Part shown: positions 50,907-60,093 of the stretch, piece by piece
Numbering within the stretch: position 1 is the stretch's first letter
Layout: every line of letters begins with the position of its first letter
Source: Acidithiobacillus acidisediminis
GTDB lineage: Bacteria; Pseudomonadota; Gammaproteobacteria; Acidithiobacillales; Acidithiobacillaceae
Assembly: GCF_023277115.1 (NCBI RefSeq)
Contig: NZ_JALQCS010000001.1
Location: forward strand, 558,001-622,000
DNA: 64,000 bases
Direction of reading: 5' to 3'
Notes under the pieces: generated by a model
What the model saw: only the letters and a program-made list of their open reading frames with translations
What the model was told of the DNA's origin: nothing
Databases searched by the model: none
Translations under genes and position numbers: made by a program

Positions 50907-51275
50907 ATGGGATGGTTCAGCGGGATATTCGGCACCAACCAGGCACATGCGACCGGCGGCAATCTCTGGATCGGAGCCGATCCAGAGCATCTGCAGCCCG
51001 TAGACGACCCGGAGGGCTTGGGCGGCTACCAGCTTGCCATCGACAAGCTGACCCGCGAGACGGCCCCGAAGCGGATATATCTCCGGTCCGGCGATCCAGA
51101 GGACCTGAGCATGGTCCGGAAGGCCCTGGAGTATCTGTCCTATATCGGCGGCGAGATTGCCGTCGCGGAGCAGATGCCGGACGACGAGGTGGCTGCGATT
51201 TTTGGTGTGGATGTGCCCATCTATCGGGCGGCGTTGGCGGATCCCGACGGTAATGCGGGGGAGCATGCCGGATGA
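50907..51275 (+). CDS. Hypothetical protein (122 aa)
   Basis: ATG 50907, GGAGA upstream, 9 bases after the ArdC-like gene. Acidic, soluble, starting GWFSGIFGTNQAHATGG and including LAIDKLTRETAPKRIYLRSG. It resembles no family I know. Operon position suggests a role with the DNA-protection genes. Confidence 0.6.
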   Translation: MGWFSGIFGTNQAHATGGNLWIGADPEHLQPVDDPEGLGGYQLAIDKLTRETAPKRIYLRSGDPEDLSMVRKALEYLSYIGGEIAVAEQMPDDEVAAIFGVDVPIYRAALADPDGNAGEHAG

Positions 51276-51326
51276 CCCAACGGCAGCACACCCGCCCACG
51301 AGGAAAACGCACAGGAGAAAGACATC

Positions 51327-52379
51327 ATGGTAACGCAGGCAGCGATTGAGGAATCCCGAGAGGTGTTCGAGGCGGCGGACTCGGCAGGCCGCATGGGGCC
51401 AACGGAAAAGTCCCGCGCGGTTCCGAAGGTCTTCAAGAAAAAGCTGACCCTGCCCATCACAGGCGAGATAGACCTTCCCCAGGTGGTGCAGGAGGCCATG
51501 AATTATCGGGTGGAGATGGTCCCTCTGGTCCTCGATGAGGGCTCGGTCCTCGCACGCTCCGAACTGAAGCCCGGCGAGCAACCCATTGCCTACGAGGTGC
51601 TCCGGAGGGGGAATGATCTGGAAGGATTGGACCCCCAGTTTTCCGTCACGTTGGATCGGATGCGCTTCGACACCCGCCAGGATCCCCAGGCGGCGGAAAA
51701 AGCCATCCAGAAGGCACGGGAACTCGCCGCGCAGAAGCTCGGCATGAGCCAGCTGATCCCCGGATACGACAAAGCGACCCCGGAAAACCAGGAAAAGCTC
51801 CTGAAATCCGCCTTCCATGACGCCCTGGACGACGGGAAGGCACGCGCCAAGATTCCTGAACAAAGCCAGGAATCCGGCCCGGCCAAGCCTGGACCAAAAA
51901 GCCCCGAACCGGACAACGCGGAGCGGCTCCAGAACTGGCCCGACGCACAGCGTACCCCGCCGGCCAAAGCGCGCCCGGTTTTCGAGCGCCACGCCCCGGA
52001 GCCCCTTCTGGCGCACAAGAACCGGCCTTTGGTTTTGGACTACGGGGACCATATTACGGTCACCCGGCGGGCCATGATGGGTATCGGCACATCGGCGAGA
52101 CAAAGGCGCGAGCAGGCCGTCAGCACCGCCCTGCAGGCCGCCGTACAGCGGTTCGGGGAACCCGTCCACTTCGAGGGCAATCCCCAGTTTTTGCGAGAGA
52201 CCGCAGCAATGGCCGTGAAGCTGGGGATTTCGTTGGAACCCGGCAGCAAGCTGGCCGAAGAGGTGTATCGGGAGGCTCAGGAACAGGCCGCACGGGAGCG
52301 GGGGAACATGCTGGGTCCGGCCAGAAAGGCACCGGAGCCGCAAAAAAACCTGCAGCAGGATCATGGATTGGAACGGTAA
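51327..52379 (+). CDS. LPD7-domain protein
   Basis: A 350-aa protein (AGGAG upstream). The C-terminal segment, about residues 215-330 (LVLDYGDHITVTRRAMMGIG, RREQAVSTALQAAVQRFGEP, FEGNPQFLRETAAMAV), matches the LPD7 'large polyvalent protein' domain that accompanies relaxases and other plasmid-transferred proteins. The N-terminal part is mixed alpha/beta. Its partner-linked domain supports a role in transfer or early establishment. Upstream 51276-51326 is a short spacer. Confidence 0.6.
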   Translation: MVTQAAIEESREVFEAADSAGRMGPTEKSRAVPKVFKKKLTLPITGEIDLPQVVQEAMNYRVEMVPLVLDEGSVLARSELKPGEQPIAYEVLRRGNDLEGLDPQFSVTLDRMRFDTRQDPQAAEKAIQKARELAAQKLGMSQLIPGYDKATPENQEKLLKSAFHDALDDGKARAKIPEQSQESGPAKPGPKSPEPDNAERLQNWPDAQRTPPAKARPVFERHAPEPLLAHKNRPLVLDYGDHITVTRRAMMGIGTSARQRREQAVSTALQAAVQRFGEPVHFEGNPQFLRETAAMAVKLGISLEPGSKLAEEVYREAQEQAARERGNMLGPARKAPEPQKNLQQDHGLER

Positions 52380-52394
52380 AAAAGGAGAGCAGTC

Positions 52395-53546
52395 ATGCCA
52401 GTACGAATGATGCAGCGCAACAACCTGGTCAACGGCTTCATCGAGCTCAACGACGAGGCCACGGAAAAGGCTCTGGCCCAGGCCAAGGCCGAAATCGGCG
52501 ACGCCGCCTGGAAACAGGGGCATAGCCCGGAGAGCGAGCAGGTTATCCGGGCCGCCCTGAAAGCGCAGGGGGCCCGCTACGAGACGGAACTGAGCGGGCA
52601 GCTCACAGGGGTTTCCCTGGCTGAAACCCAGGCCAACGGCGCGAAGTTCCAGAAACTGCGCGTTACCCTGGAAAACGGCGAGGACAAGACCATCCTGTCG
52701 GCCGACCTGGGAAGCGAGTACGCCCAGCGCCTCATCGCCAAGCTGGATCGCGCGACCCAGGAGCACGCAGGCCAGATGGTGACCATCGGCGGCTTCGCGG
52801 AACCGGTGGAGAAAAACGGGCGATCCTTCACCAATCACGTGGCCACCCTGAAAGACGCCCAGAAGCAGGAAATCCAGGCCGCTCCCGGGCACTTCGAGCG
52901 GGCGAAGGAAGCCATCGACAAGGCGCAGGAGCCTCTGCGGCAATCCGGCATGGGAGAAAACCGGGAGATCCTGAACCAGGTCGCTCGGGCCGCGCGGGAG
53001 CAGTATTTTGCGAGCGTAGTTACGGATCTGGCCGGCCGTCTCAAGGAGCAGGGCGTCACCCAGAAGCAGAGGCTCCCACGCCTGGAAGGCCACCAGAAGG
53101 ACGAACAGGGGACCTGGCGCAGCGTAGGGCTCTACGCGGACCAACAGGGCAAGCCCCGCGGCGTCCTGGTAGTCGAGAACAAAGGGCAGGGCTTGAAGGA
53201 GCGCCACAGCGTCGAGTTTCAGGAGCGCACCTCGAAATCGGGTATCCCCATGCTGGCCGCATCCGTGGCGCGGGAGGATGGAAGCAAGCTCTACGTCAAC
53301 GTCCTGCCCCATGAGAACCGCAGCACGGGGGAGAAATTCCTGTCCGCCTCTTTCGGGGAACGGGACCCGGCAGGCACCTTCCGGCAGATCGAGGGCCAAG
53401 GCGGCGGTCTGAAGCCCAACGAGGCCATGATACAGACCGGGGACAAGGACCGTACGGTGCAACTGGTCCACGACAAACTGGGCGTGGACGTGCTGGCGAA
53501 GCACCGCGAAAAAGGGCAGGAACTGGTCCAGGGAGTGGAGCGGTGA
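52395..53546 (+). CDS. Hypothetical protein (383 aa) of the establishment operon
   Basis: ATG 52395 with AAAGGAGAG upstream. Contains a central beta-rich stretch (GAKFQKLRVTLENGEDKTIL) and a C-terminal half with EGHQKDEQGTWRSVGLYADQ, which could be a single-stranded DNA-binding-like fold. N-terminal helices are Glu/Lys-rich. No enzyme motif. The next gene starts at an overlapping GTGA. Function unknown. Confidence 0.6.
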   Translation: MPVRMMQRNNLVNGFIELNDEATEKALAQAKAEIGDAAWKQGHSPESEQVIRAALKAQGARYETELSGQLTGVSLAETQANGAKFQKLRVTLENGEDKTILSADLGSEYAQRLIAKLDRATQEHAGQMVTIGGFAEPVEKNGRSFTNHVATLKDAQKQEIQAAPGHFERAKEAIDKAQEPLRQSGMGENREILNQVARAAREQYFASVVTDLAGRLKEQGVTQKQRLPRLEGHQKDEQGTWRSVGLYADQQGKPRGVLVVENKGQGLKERHSVEFQERTSKSGIPMLAASVAREDGSKLYVNVLPHENRSTGEKFLSASFGERDPAGTFRQIEGQGGGLKPNEAMIQTGDKDRTVQLVHDKLGVDVLAKHREKGQELVQGVER

Positions 53547-53818
53547 AGCACGGACAGGCGCTGGAACAATGGGCCCTGGCCGATCTCGGCAGGGTCAAGG
53601 ACGAGCCGCGGCGGGAGCGCCTGAAAAAGCTCCTGGCGGAACTGCACCGGCACCCGGACAGCCATACCCTGCCCGTGGGGTCGGTGCAGAGGCAGCTGGT
53701 CGAGTCCCACGAGCGCCGGGTCCTGGAGCACGCCATGCACCTGGGCTATGTACCGCCGGAAAAGGCGATCCAGGACCTGGGCATACATCTGGGTCTGGAG
53801 TTGGGTCTGGGACCCTGA
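53543..53818 (+). CDS. Hypothetical protein (91 aa), last of the operon
   Basis: GTG 53543 overlaps the previous stop. Charged helical protein (KDEPRRERLKKLLAELHRHP) with an amphipathic C-terminus. No family recognised. Following 53819-54057 holds no gene and leads into the VapBC module on the other strand. Confidence 0.5.
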   Translation: MKHGQALEQWALADLGRVKDEPRRERLKKLLAELHRHPDSHTLPVGSVQRQLVESHERRVLEHAMHLGYVPPEKAIQDLGIHLGLELGLGP

Positions 53819-54057
53819 GTCCTCCCTGGGTACGCAACATGGCCGTTTCCCAATGGATCGTCGAACCGGGTTCATCAACGGCCCGCCGCTTTCCATCGAC
53901 AATCCGCCAATCATCCGATGGGCAAATTTCTCAGAGTGGTAATCCGTTGATATACAGGATGGCCTGTATTGCCCATAGCTCGGCGACCTGGCCAAATGGC
54001 CGGTGTCGCCACGTTGTCACGACGCTGGCAGCGCCGCGGGGGAACGCTCCTGCGCCG

Positions 54058-54480
54058 TCACCGCATGGCCTCCCACGGGTTGATGACGTTGAGGCCGGCC
54101 GCCTGGAACGGCGCAACGTCGCGCGTGGCGACCGTGAAGCCGCGCGCTTTCGCAATGGCGGCGATGTAGCCGTCTGGCGTAGGGAAGCCCTTGCCGGCAG
54201 AACGGGCGGTAACGGCCAGATCGGCGTAGTGCCGGGCTGCGTCGGTGTCGAAGGCAAGCACGCGATCCCCGAATAGTTCCAGCAGGCCATCCAGCGTTTG
54301 CGACAGCGTATCCTTGCGCCGGCCAGACGGCAGGGCACCGATGCCGAACAGCAGCTCGGCAAGCGTGACGCTGGACAGGTAAAGCGTTTCGGCAACCTGC
54401 GCATCCAGCCACGCCCGCACGGCGGAATTCGGTTCCGCTTTCATCGCCTCGGAAATGACGTTGGTATCCAGGACGATCAT
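54058..54480 (-). CDS. vapC: VapC/FitB PIN-domain toxin
   Basis: A 140-aa PIN nuclease starting MIVLDTNVISEAMK with the first catalytic Asp, then SSVTLAELLFGI (Glu), and PTPDGYIAAIAKARGFTVAT with the terminal acidic pair. RNase toxins of this type cleave tRNA or rRNA. The start overlaps the antitoxin stop by four bases. The order antitoxin-toxin and the FitA-like partner point to the FitAB branch of VapBC. Confidence 0.9.
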   Translation of the reverse strand: MIVLDTNVISEAMKAEPNSAVRAWLDAQVAETLYLSSVTLAELLFGIGALPSGRRKDTLSQTLDGLLELFGDRVLAFDTDAARHYADLAVTARSAGKGFPTPDGYIAAIAKARGFTVATRDVAPFQAAGLNVINPWEAMR

Positions 54481-54731
54481 TCAAAGCTCATCGGCTCGGC
54501 CGGAGTCTTGTCGCGGAGCTGGTTGAGATGCTCCGCTTCGTCATCGGTCAGCCCGACACGGCGGCCCAGTTCGGCCAAGGCCGTGCCCAGGCGAAGCCGC
54601 TCCGATGGGCGCACGGTCGATTCGAGGATGTCACGGATTTCTGCCTCGGTGCTGCGGCCGTGCGTTGCCGCACGTACACGAAGCGCGCGATGCACCTCGT
54701 CCGGCAGATTTCTAACGGTGACTGTCGCCAT
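54477..54731 (-). CDS. vapB: FitA/VapB-type antitoxin
   Basis: An 84-aa protein from ATG 54731 (AGGTGG upstream). It starts MATVTVRNLPDEVHRALRVR, the ribbon-helix-helix DNA-binding fold with the FitA-like HGRSTEAEIRDIL. The C-terminus, acidic, would cover the PIN active site. It probably autoregulates vapBC. The module stabilises the element against loss and is unrelated to the flanking transfer operons. Confidence 0.88.
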   Translation of the reverse strand: MATVTVRNLPDEVHRALRVRAATHGRSTEAEIRDILESTVRPSERLRLGTALAELGRRVGLTDDEAEHLNQLRDKTPAEPMSFE

Positions 54732-54913
54732 GTTGACCACCTGTGCATTTGTGCTATCAATGCAGTCATTCTAAGCAGACTGATATCTCCGCGCAACAGG
54801 TCGAAAACATGGCTGATCCCTTACTTGCATTCGTAGGAGCAAAAGACGCTGTCTGACGGAAGAGGGCGGATGGCCCCAAGCCGGCCGCACCGCCCATCCC
54901 CTTTTTGGCTGGC

Positions 54914-54919
54914 TATACC
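54914..54919 (+). promoter_or_regulatory. GGCTATACC box before traF
   Basis: GGCTGGCTATACC ends at 54919, 33 bases before the traF start. No TCGCAAC box upstream, so only the -10-like half is recognisable. Confidence 0.4.
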
Positions 54920-54952
54920 CGAGCAGGAACTTGCAAAAGGATTTGCTCTGGC

Positions 54953-55627
54953 ATGCACAAGCCCGCCCTTTCCACCGTATTCATCGGCGCGACGGCCATG
55001 GTCACCTTGCCCTTGGCCACCCTTTTCGCCATTGGGCGTGCGGAACACTGGTCGCTCAACATCACGACCTGTATGCCGCTCGGTTTCTACCAGCGCGGCC
55101 CGAGGCCCTTGCACCTGAAAGATGGCGATCGGGTGTATTTCTGCCCGCCCGTCCATGAGCATCTGCCGATCTCCTTCACCGGCCCATCCGCCATGGTGGA
55201 TGCCGCCCCCAAAGGGGACAACCCGGCCCTGTACGAGGCCATCACCGGGCTCTGGCTGGAGCACGCGCCCCATGGCCAATGGGCCTGCGCCGGTCAGCTC
55301 ATGCCCTTCGCCAAGATCGTCGCCGCAACGGCGGGCCAGACCGTGGAGATCACCCGCCAAGGCGTCATCGCCAACGGTCGTCTGCTTCCCAACAGCCGGA
55401 TCGTGTCCCGGGTGGACGGTATCCCGGTCATCCATCTGCCCATCGGCACGAAGCTCACCATCCCCAAGGGCTATTTCTGGGACTACGCCCCTGGCACCTT
55501 TGCTTACACCAGCGCCTACTACGGTCCCGTGCCGGCGAAAAACATCCTGGGCAGCCTGCAACCGGCCCTGGTGATCCCGGGAAGTCAGTATTGGTACACC
55601 GACAAGATCCAGAAGGAGAAACCATGA
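54953..55627 (+). CDS. traF: TraF-like conjugative S26 signal peptidase
   Basis: A 224-aa protein from ATG 54953, with an N-terminal membrane segment (VFIGATAMVTLPLATLFAIG). The S26 fold is seen in HWSLNITTCMPLGFYQR, LMPFAKIVAATAGQTVEI (catalytic Lys in FAKIV) and GYFWDYAPGTFAYTSAYYGP. The usual nucleophile Ser before Met-Pro is Cys here (TGT codon). TraF processes the pilin into its cyclic form for mating-pair formation. Start of a transfer cluster with the transglycosylase, 4-base overlap. Confidence 0.85.
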   Translation: MHKPALSTVFIGATAMVTLPLATLFAIGRAEHWSLNITTCMPLGFYQRGPRPLHLKDGDRVYFCPPVHEHLPISFTGPSAMVDAAPKGDNPALYEAITGLWLEHAPHGQWACAGQLMPFAKIVAATAGQTVEITRQGVIANGRLLPNSRIVSRVDGIPVIHLPIGTKLTIPKGYFWDYAPGTFAYTSAYYGPVPAKNILGSLQPALVIPGSQYWYTDKIQKEKP

Positions 55628-56247
55628 TTCTGCCCGCCCTGATCCAGCAATGCGCCCCGCAAATCGCCCCGGCCACCATGACGGCCATCGTCCGCGTCGA
55701 GTCCGGGGGTAACCCACTCGCCATGTGGAACAACACCACCCGAAACCTGGTGATTCCAAGCAACCGGCAGCAGGCCATTGCCTATCTGCGGCAGGCCATA
55801 GCTAGCGGGCAGCGGGTGGACGTGGGCCTCGCCCAGGTAGACACGGAGAACTTCGCCACCTTCGGATTGACACCGGCTACGGCGTTCGATGCCTGCACCA
55901 ATCTCCGGGCGGGTGCGCAGATCCTCACGGCGGCTTATCGCCGGGCGGTGGCCACCTTCGGTCCCGGGCAAAGCGCGCTGTATCACGCCTTCGAGGCGTA
56001 CAACTCCGGGCGATTGTGGGGCGATGGCGTCTATGCCAGGCGTATTCTGGCCGCCTTCGGCCATCCGTTTCCCTTGGGCGCAGGGGGTGTGTGTCCCCTC
56101 TCTAGCCCAAGTCATGGCCGGGCGTACCGGGTGGAAACGGTGCGATGGAATCCGGGACGTGCCCATGCGAGGCCAGAGCCATCACGGCTGGCCTATGTGC
56201 TGACCTGGGGGCCCATCACGCGGACACCTTCCCCTGCAGCCCCTTGA
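55624..56247 (+). CDS. Conjugation lytic transglycosylase (VirB1-like)
   Basis: A 207-aa protein whose ATG overlaps the traF stop. The catalytic Glu lies in TAIVRVESGGNPLAMW, and VDVGLAQVDTENFATFGLTP then HAFEAYNSGRLWGDGVY complete the SLT-type domain seen in VirB1/TrbN proteins. No signal peptide is obvious. It would open peptidoglycan for the transfer channel. Its 3' end overlaps the convergent coupling-protein gene by 32 bases. Confidence 0.82.
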   Translation: MILPALIQQCAPQIAPATMTAIVRVESGGNPLAMWNNTTRNLVIPSNRQQAIAYLRQAIASGQRVDVGLAQVDTENFATFGLTPATAFDACTNLRAGAQILTAAYRRAVATFGPGQSALYHAFEAYNSGRLWGDGVYARRILAAFGHPFPLGAGGVCPLSSPSHGRAYRVETVRWNPGRAHARPEPSRLAYVLTWGPITRTPSPAAP

Positions 56248-58714
56248 ACGAGACGTTCTCCGCATAACGGTCCAGACGCTTCCGATCCGGTCGCCACGCA
56301 GCTACTCCACCGCTGGCCTGAACCAGCTCCGGCGGGAGCGTGTCGCCCGCTGTTCGGGCGAGCCAGGCGATCTTCGTGATCTGGTCCTGCGCGTCGCGGA
56401 TATCCGGGTCGCCGTCGAGCAGGCCGTCCTGCGGGTCGTCCCCATCCGGCTCCTGGGCCGCGCCAGAGGAGTCTGCCAGGGCTTCTACGGATTTCAGGCC
56501 GGAGGGAGATTCGGGATCCTGAGCGGGGACGGCGTCTCCCTCCTGCTTGACGGGATCGGCAAAATCCTCGTCCACCAGAGCGGAGGCCTCCGGCGGGGCG
56601 GCCACCCGCTCCGCCTGGCCATGCCCCAAAAGCGTCTCGTAGTAGTTGTCCGGACGCTTGCTGATCTCGTCCCGATGGTCCGGCGGGTTCATCTGCGCCC
56701 TTTCCAGGAAGGTCTCATTTTTGAAGTACAGGATTTGCCTGCCGTACACCGGCGCGAATCCGGCCACCATGACGATCATGTCGCCGGCCTGCACGATGTC
56801 CGATCCCTTCTTGACCGGGCCACGCAGGCGCAGGACCTCGTCCGGGGTCAGGAGATCCCGGGCCTGGTAGGTGATAGACCGGCTCTGTCCTTTGGGGGAC
56901 GGCAGAAAGGACCCCTCCAGGCTTTGGGTAGTGTTCTCCATGGCGATGGTCTTCTTGCCCAGGGTCTTGGAGAGCCATTCCGCCGTCGTCACGTCGTTGG
57001 GCGCGTAGAAGATGCGCACGTGGCAGTTCTCGACGATGACCGAGCCGCCCGCCTTGCCGTAGCCGTGGCCTTCGTCCTCCAGCTGCGACTTGCTCTGGGT
57101 GATCAGGAAGAGCTTGACGTTGTAACCGGCGAAGAAGGCGATAGCGTCCTGGAAGATGTCCATCTTCCCGAGGCTCGGGAACTCGTCCAGAAGCAGCAGC
57201 AAGGGGTGCTTGCCCTTGCAGACCATACGCCCCGCTTTAGGGATCAGCCGGTCCTCGCCGGTGAATTTCGAGGCGATGAGGTTCAGGACCAGACGGATGA
57301 GGGGCTTCAGGCGGTTTTTGTCTTCGGGGCTGGTCACCAGATAAAGGGACACCGGCTGGTCGGCGTCCTGGAGATCGGTGATGTGGAAGTCCGAGTATGC
57401 CGTCCACTGGGCGACGATGGGATCCCGATAGAGGGAGAGGAAGCTCATCATGGTGGAGATCACGCCCGACTTCTCGTTGGGAGCCTTGTTCTTCATTTCC
57501 TTGGCCGACTGGGCGATGACGGGGTGGACTTCCGCGTCCCCGTACTGGCTGACCCATACCCCTGCCAGCCGGGAGCTCTCTGGGCGGTGCTTTGTCCGCA
57601 TCATCTCGTCGAAGGCATCGTCCACGGAGGCCAGCTTCGGATCGTTCAGGAAGGCGGCAACACCCCGCATGGTCTTGTCCTGCCCGGCGTAGAGCACGTG
57701 CAGGATGACGGAGGTCAGCAGGGCAAAGCCCGTCTTCTGCCAGTGATCGTTCAGACCCTTGCCATCGGGATCCACGATCATGGTGGCGATGTTCATGACA
57801 TCCTTGACCTCGAAGGGCGTACCGATGCGGACCTCTTCCAGGGGGTTGAAATGGCAGCACTGGGTTTCGGTGCCCCGGTCGCCGTTGTTGGCCTCCACGC
57901 CATTTTCCGGGTCCGCGTCCAGACCGAAACCAGGATTGAATTTCAAGATCCGATGCCCGATGGATTTTCGCCAGCCAGCGGTCAGCAAGTAGTTTTCGCC
58001 CTTGATGTCGTGGACCACCACACTTTCCTGCCAACCGCCCAGAAGGGTCGGCAGGACCAGACCCACCCCCTTACCGGAGCGGGTGGGCGCAAAGCAGATG
58101 ATGTGCTCCGCGCCCGCATGCTGGAGATAGACGGTGTGCCCTTTTTCGTCCACGAAGCCCCCCACGTAACAGACGCGGGGCCGGCCCTGACTGTCGGGGC
58201 TGGGAGCACCCCAAAGGGCGCGGCGGACGGCCTGTCTGAGCCTGATGGACAGGCTAGACTTAGCCATGGCCAGCAAGGCCATCTGCTCCACTTCCTCACG
58301 GCTCGCCCAGTGGGCCGAACCGTGCAGGCCGGTCTCATAGATCTGTTTTTGCAGTCTTCCGGCGCGGATGAACTGCCAGGCCGCCATCGCCAAAGTGGGC
58401 ACGGCAGCCATGCCCCCCGCCACCTCGACCGTCTTTTGCATCCTGGGGTATTGCCAGAACTGGACCGCCATTTTGCCCAACTCCAGCGGAGAATATATGG
58501 GCAGCCCCAAGAACGGTTTGGCAACGTAGCCGGGGAAGAAATTCGGCGCGTACGCACCGATGACGTAATGGACGCCCAAAGACGCACCCAGATAGGCCGA
58601 TGCAATGCCAGTCATGGCGGTGGCGATCATGCCCAGCGCCGGAGCGTTGCGGATCTGCTGCTGCTTCCGGTAGTCAAGAATGTTCTGATCGGGCTGGTGG
58701 ACACGCGCGGCCAT
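56216..58714 (-). CDS. traG: VirD4/TraG-type coupling protein
   Basis: An 832-aa ATPase. Two N-terminal membrane segments, then Walker A FAPTRSGKGVGLVLPTLL near residue 210 and Walker B HPLLLLLDEFPSLGKMD near 505, plus the FLITQSKSQLEDEGHGYG block. This is the type IV coupling protein that delivers the relaxase-DNA complex to the secretion channel. The C-terminal 170 residues are acidic and variable, likely the relaxosome contact. Divergent from traB; each gene has its own backbone promoter in the 190-bp gap. Confidence 0.95.
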   Translation of the reverse strand: MAARVHQPDQNILDYRKQQQIRNAPALGMIATAMTGIASAYLGASLGVHYVIGAYAPNFFPGYVAKPFLGLPIYSPLELGKMAVQFWQYPRMQKTVEVAGGMAAVPTLAMAAWQFIRAGRLQKQIYETGLHGSAHWASREEVEQMALLAMAKSSLSIRLRQAVRRALWGAPSPDSQGRPRVCYVGGFVDEKGHTVYLQHAGAEHIICFAPTRSGKGVGLVLPTLLGGWQESVVVHDIKGENYLLTAGWRKSIGHRILKFNPGFGLDADPENGVEANNGDRGTETQCCHFNPLEEVRIGTPFEVKDVMNIATMIVDPDGKGLNDHWQKTGFALLTSVILHVLYAGQDKTMRGVAAFLNDPKLASVDDAFDEMMRTKHRPESSRLAGVWVSQYGDAEVHPVIAQSAKEMKNKAPNEKSGVISTMMSFLSLYRDPIVAQWTAYSDFHITDLQDADQPVSLYLVTSPEDKNRLKPLIRLVLNLIASKFTGEDRLIPKAGRMVCKGKHPLLLLLDEFPSLGKMDIFQDAIAFFAGYNVKLFLITQSKSQLEDEGHGYGKAGGSVIVENCHVRIFYAPNDVTTAEWLSKTLGKKTIAMENTTQSLEGSFLPSPKGQSRSITYQARDLLTPDEVLRLRGPVKKGSDIVQAGDMIVMVAGFAPVYGRQILYFKNETFLERAQMNPPDHRDEISKRPDNYYETLLGHGQAERVAAPPEASALVDEDFADPVKQEGDAVPAQDPESPSGLKSVEALADSSGAAQEPDGDDPQDGLLDGDPDIRDAQDQITKIAWLARTAGDTLPPELVQASGGVAAWRPDRKRLDRYAENVSFKGLQGKVSA

Positions 58715-58749
58715 ACAGGGTCCTTCTGCAAAAGAAAACGGGCTATTCC

Positions 58750-58772
58750 GGTATAGCCAGCGTGGCGGCGGA
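58750..58772 (-). promoter_or_regulatory. Backbone promoter motif before traG
   Basis: Minus strand: TCCGCCGCCAC box, spacer ending GGC, TATACC; 36 bases before ATG 58714. Confidence 0.55.
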
Positions 58773-58855
58773 TCGGCAGGTCTTGCAGACGGCAGGCCTT
58801 ACTGACGGCAGGAACTGGCCGGTGGTGGACACCCGATGACGAAAAGCGGGGCTTA

Positions 58856-58878
58856 TCGGTAGCGAGCGAGGCTATACC
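58856..58878 (+). promoter_or_regulatory. Backbone promoter motif before traB
   Basis: TCGGTAG box, spacer ending GGC, TATACC; 30 bases before ATG 58909. A weaker member, but the spacing is exact. Confidence 0.5.
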
Positions 58879-58908
58879 AAAACGGACCCGTTGCTATTCA
58901 GGATCGTC

Positions 58909-60093
58909 ATGTTCCGCCGTCCCGGCTTTGCCATTCCCCTCTCGGCCCTCTGCGGGGCCTCGTGGATGCTGCCCATGCCCTGGGTAGGCCCGCTGCTCTC
59001 CCTGGCCTTCGTGGGCCTCGTGCTGGCCCAGAAAAAGCCCCTGCGTCGCTATCTCGTAGCCTTGGCCTACTACGGCGCGGGCAGCGTGGGATTGCTGCGC
59101 GGGGTGGCCGTCTTCTTCGGCCCGCACGCGCCGTTCTGGGAAGGGGCTTTCCTCTGGCTGGGATCGTCCGCCTTGCTCGCGGCGGGATGGAGTCTTGCGG
59201 ATCGTCCCTGGAGAGCCATCGTTGTCCTGCTCTTCGATGCCCTGGTGCCGCCCCTGTCCTTTTTTGACTGGCTCTCGCCGCTGGCGTCCGCCGGCGTGTT
59301 ATTCCCCGGCTTCGGAGGGGTGGGACTGATACTCACACTTGTCTGGGCGATAGGTGTCTGGTACCTGTTGTGGCCTCTGGAAGATCGGGATCAGGCCTGG
59401 ACCGCGGCGCTACTCTTCGGCGCCGTCATGATTGCCAATGCCTGGCCCATGCTGTACCCCGCCCAGCCTCCAGCCGGATGGCGCGGCGTGGATCTCCACG
59501 TGGGTCCTGCCACCACCAACATCCTGGCCAACCAGGCGCGTCACACCGCGATCCTGCGGGAGACCATGGCCCGGTCCCGGAATGCCAAGGTCCTGCTGCT
59601 ACCGGAAACCCTGGAGACCGACTGGGCAGGCAATGCCTGGGCCATCCAGCAGGTGGTGCCCCGTGGGCAGACCTGGCTCGTGGGGATGTCCGTGCCGAGG
59701 CGACCTGGACTGCTGACGGACTCCATTGTTGCGTTACAGCATAACAAGCCGCAGAAGATCCTGTTCAATTCGGCCTTTCCGGTGCCAGTCTCCATGTGGC
59801 ATCCCTGGTCCCGGGGCACAGGCTATGTCGACAGCCAGAACGTGGGCTACGAGGCGTCCTGGTGGGAACCCGCCCGGAAAATCGGCGGGATCCGGGCCTG
59901 GGCCAGTATTTGTTATGATCAGCTCTTGCCCTGGGTCTGGATGGAGGCCCTCATCCAGCACCCGCAGGTGATCCTGCTCACCAACAATGAGTGGTGGGCA
60001 CGAGGCACAGGGATACCCACGGTTCAGCGAAATACTGCCTGGGCCTGGGGCAGACTGCTGGGGACCCCAGAGATCAAGGCGGAGAACACTTGA
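58909..60093 (+). CDS. traB: TraB-like conjugal transfer protein (membrane nitrilase fold)
   Basis: A 394-aa protein from ATG 58909; an in-frame TTG at 58891 has no ribosome site. The N-terminal half has five to six membrane segments. The C-terminal half is a carbon-nitrogen hydrolase fold: LLLPETLETDWAGNAW (catalytic Glu), then WASICYDQLLPWVW with the Cys, and a final NNEWWARGTGIPTVQ. TraB proteins of Ti-like plasmids share this layout with apolipoprotein N-acyltransferase and are needed for efficient transfer. Last backbone gene. Confidence 0.85.
   Translation: MFRRPGFAIPLSALCGASWMLPMPWVGPLLSLAFVGLVLAQKKPLRRYLVALAYYGAGSVGLLRGVAVFFGPHAPFWEGAFLWLGSSALLAAGWSLADRPWRAIVVLLFDALVPPLSFFDWLSPLASAGVLFPGFGGVGLILTLVWAIGVWYLLWPLEDRDQAWTAALLFGAVMIANAWPMLYPAQPPAGWRGVDLHVGPATTNILANQARHTAILRETMARSRNAKVLLLPETLETDWAGNAWAIQQVVPRGQTWLVGMSVPRRPGLLTDSIVALQHNKPQKILFNSAFPVPVSMWHPWSRGTGYVDSQNVGYEASWWEPARKIGGIRAWASICYDQLLPWVWMEALIQHPQVILLTNNEWWARGTGIPTVQRNTAWAWGRLLGTPEIKAENT

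Noticed and set aside
50073-53504. 1143-aa minus-strand frame
   Set aside because: Antisense shadow of the ArdC/LPD7 operon; no ribosome site or recognisable motifs.
56621-58756. 711-aa plus-strand frame
   Set aside because: Antisense shadow of the coupling protein, which has Walker A and B motifs.
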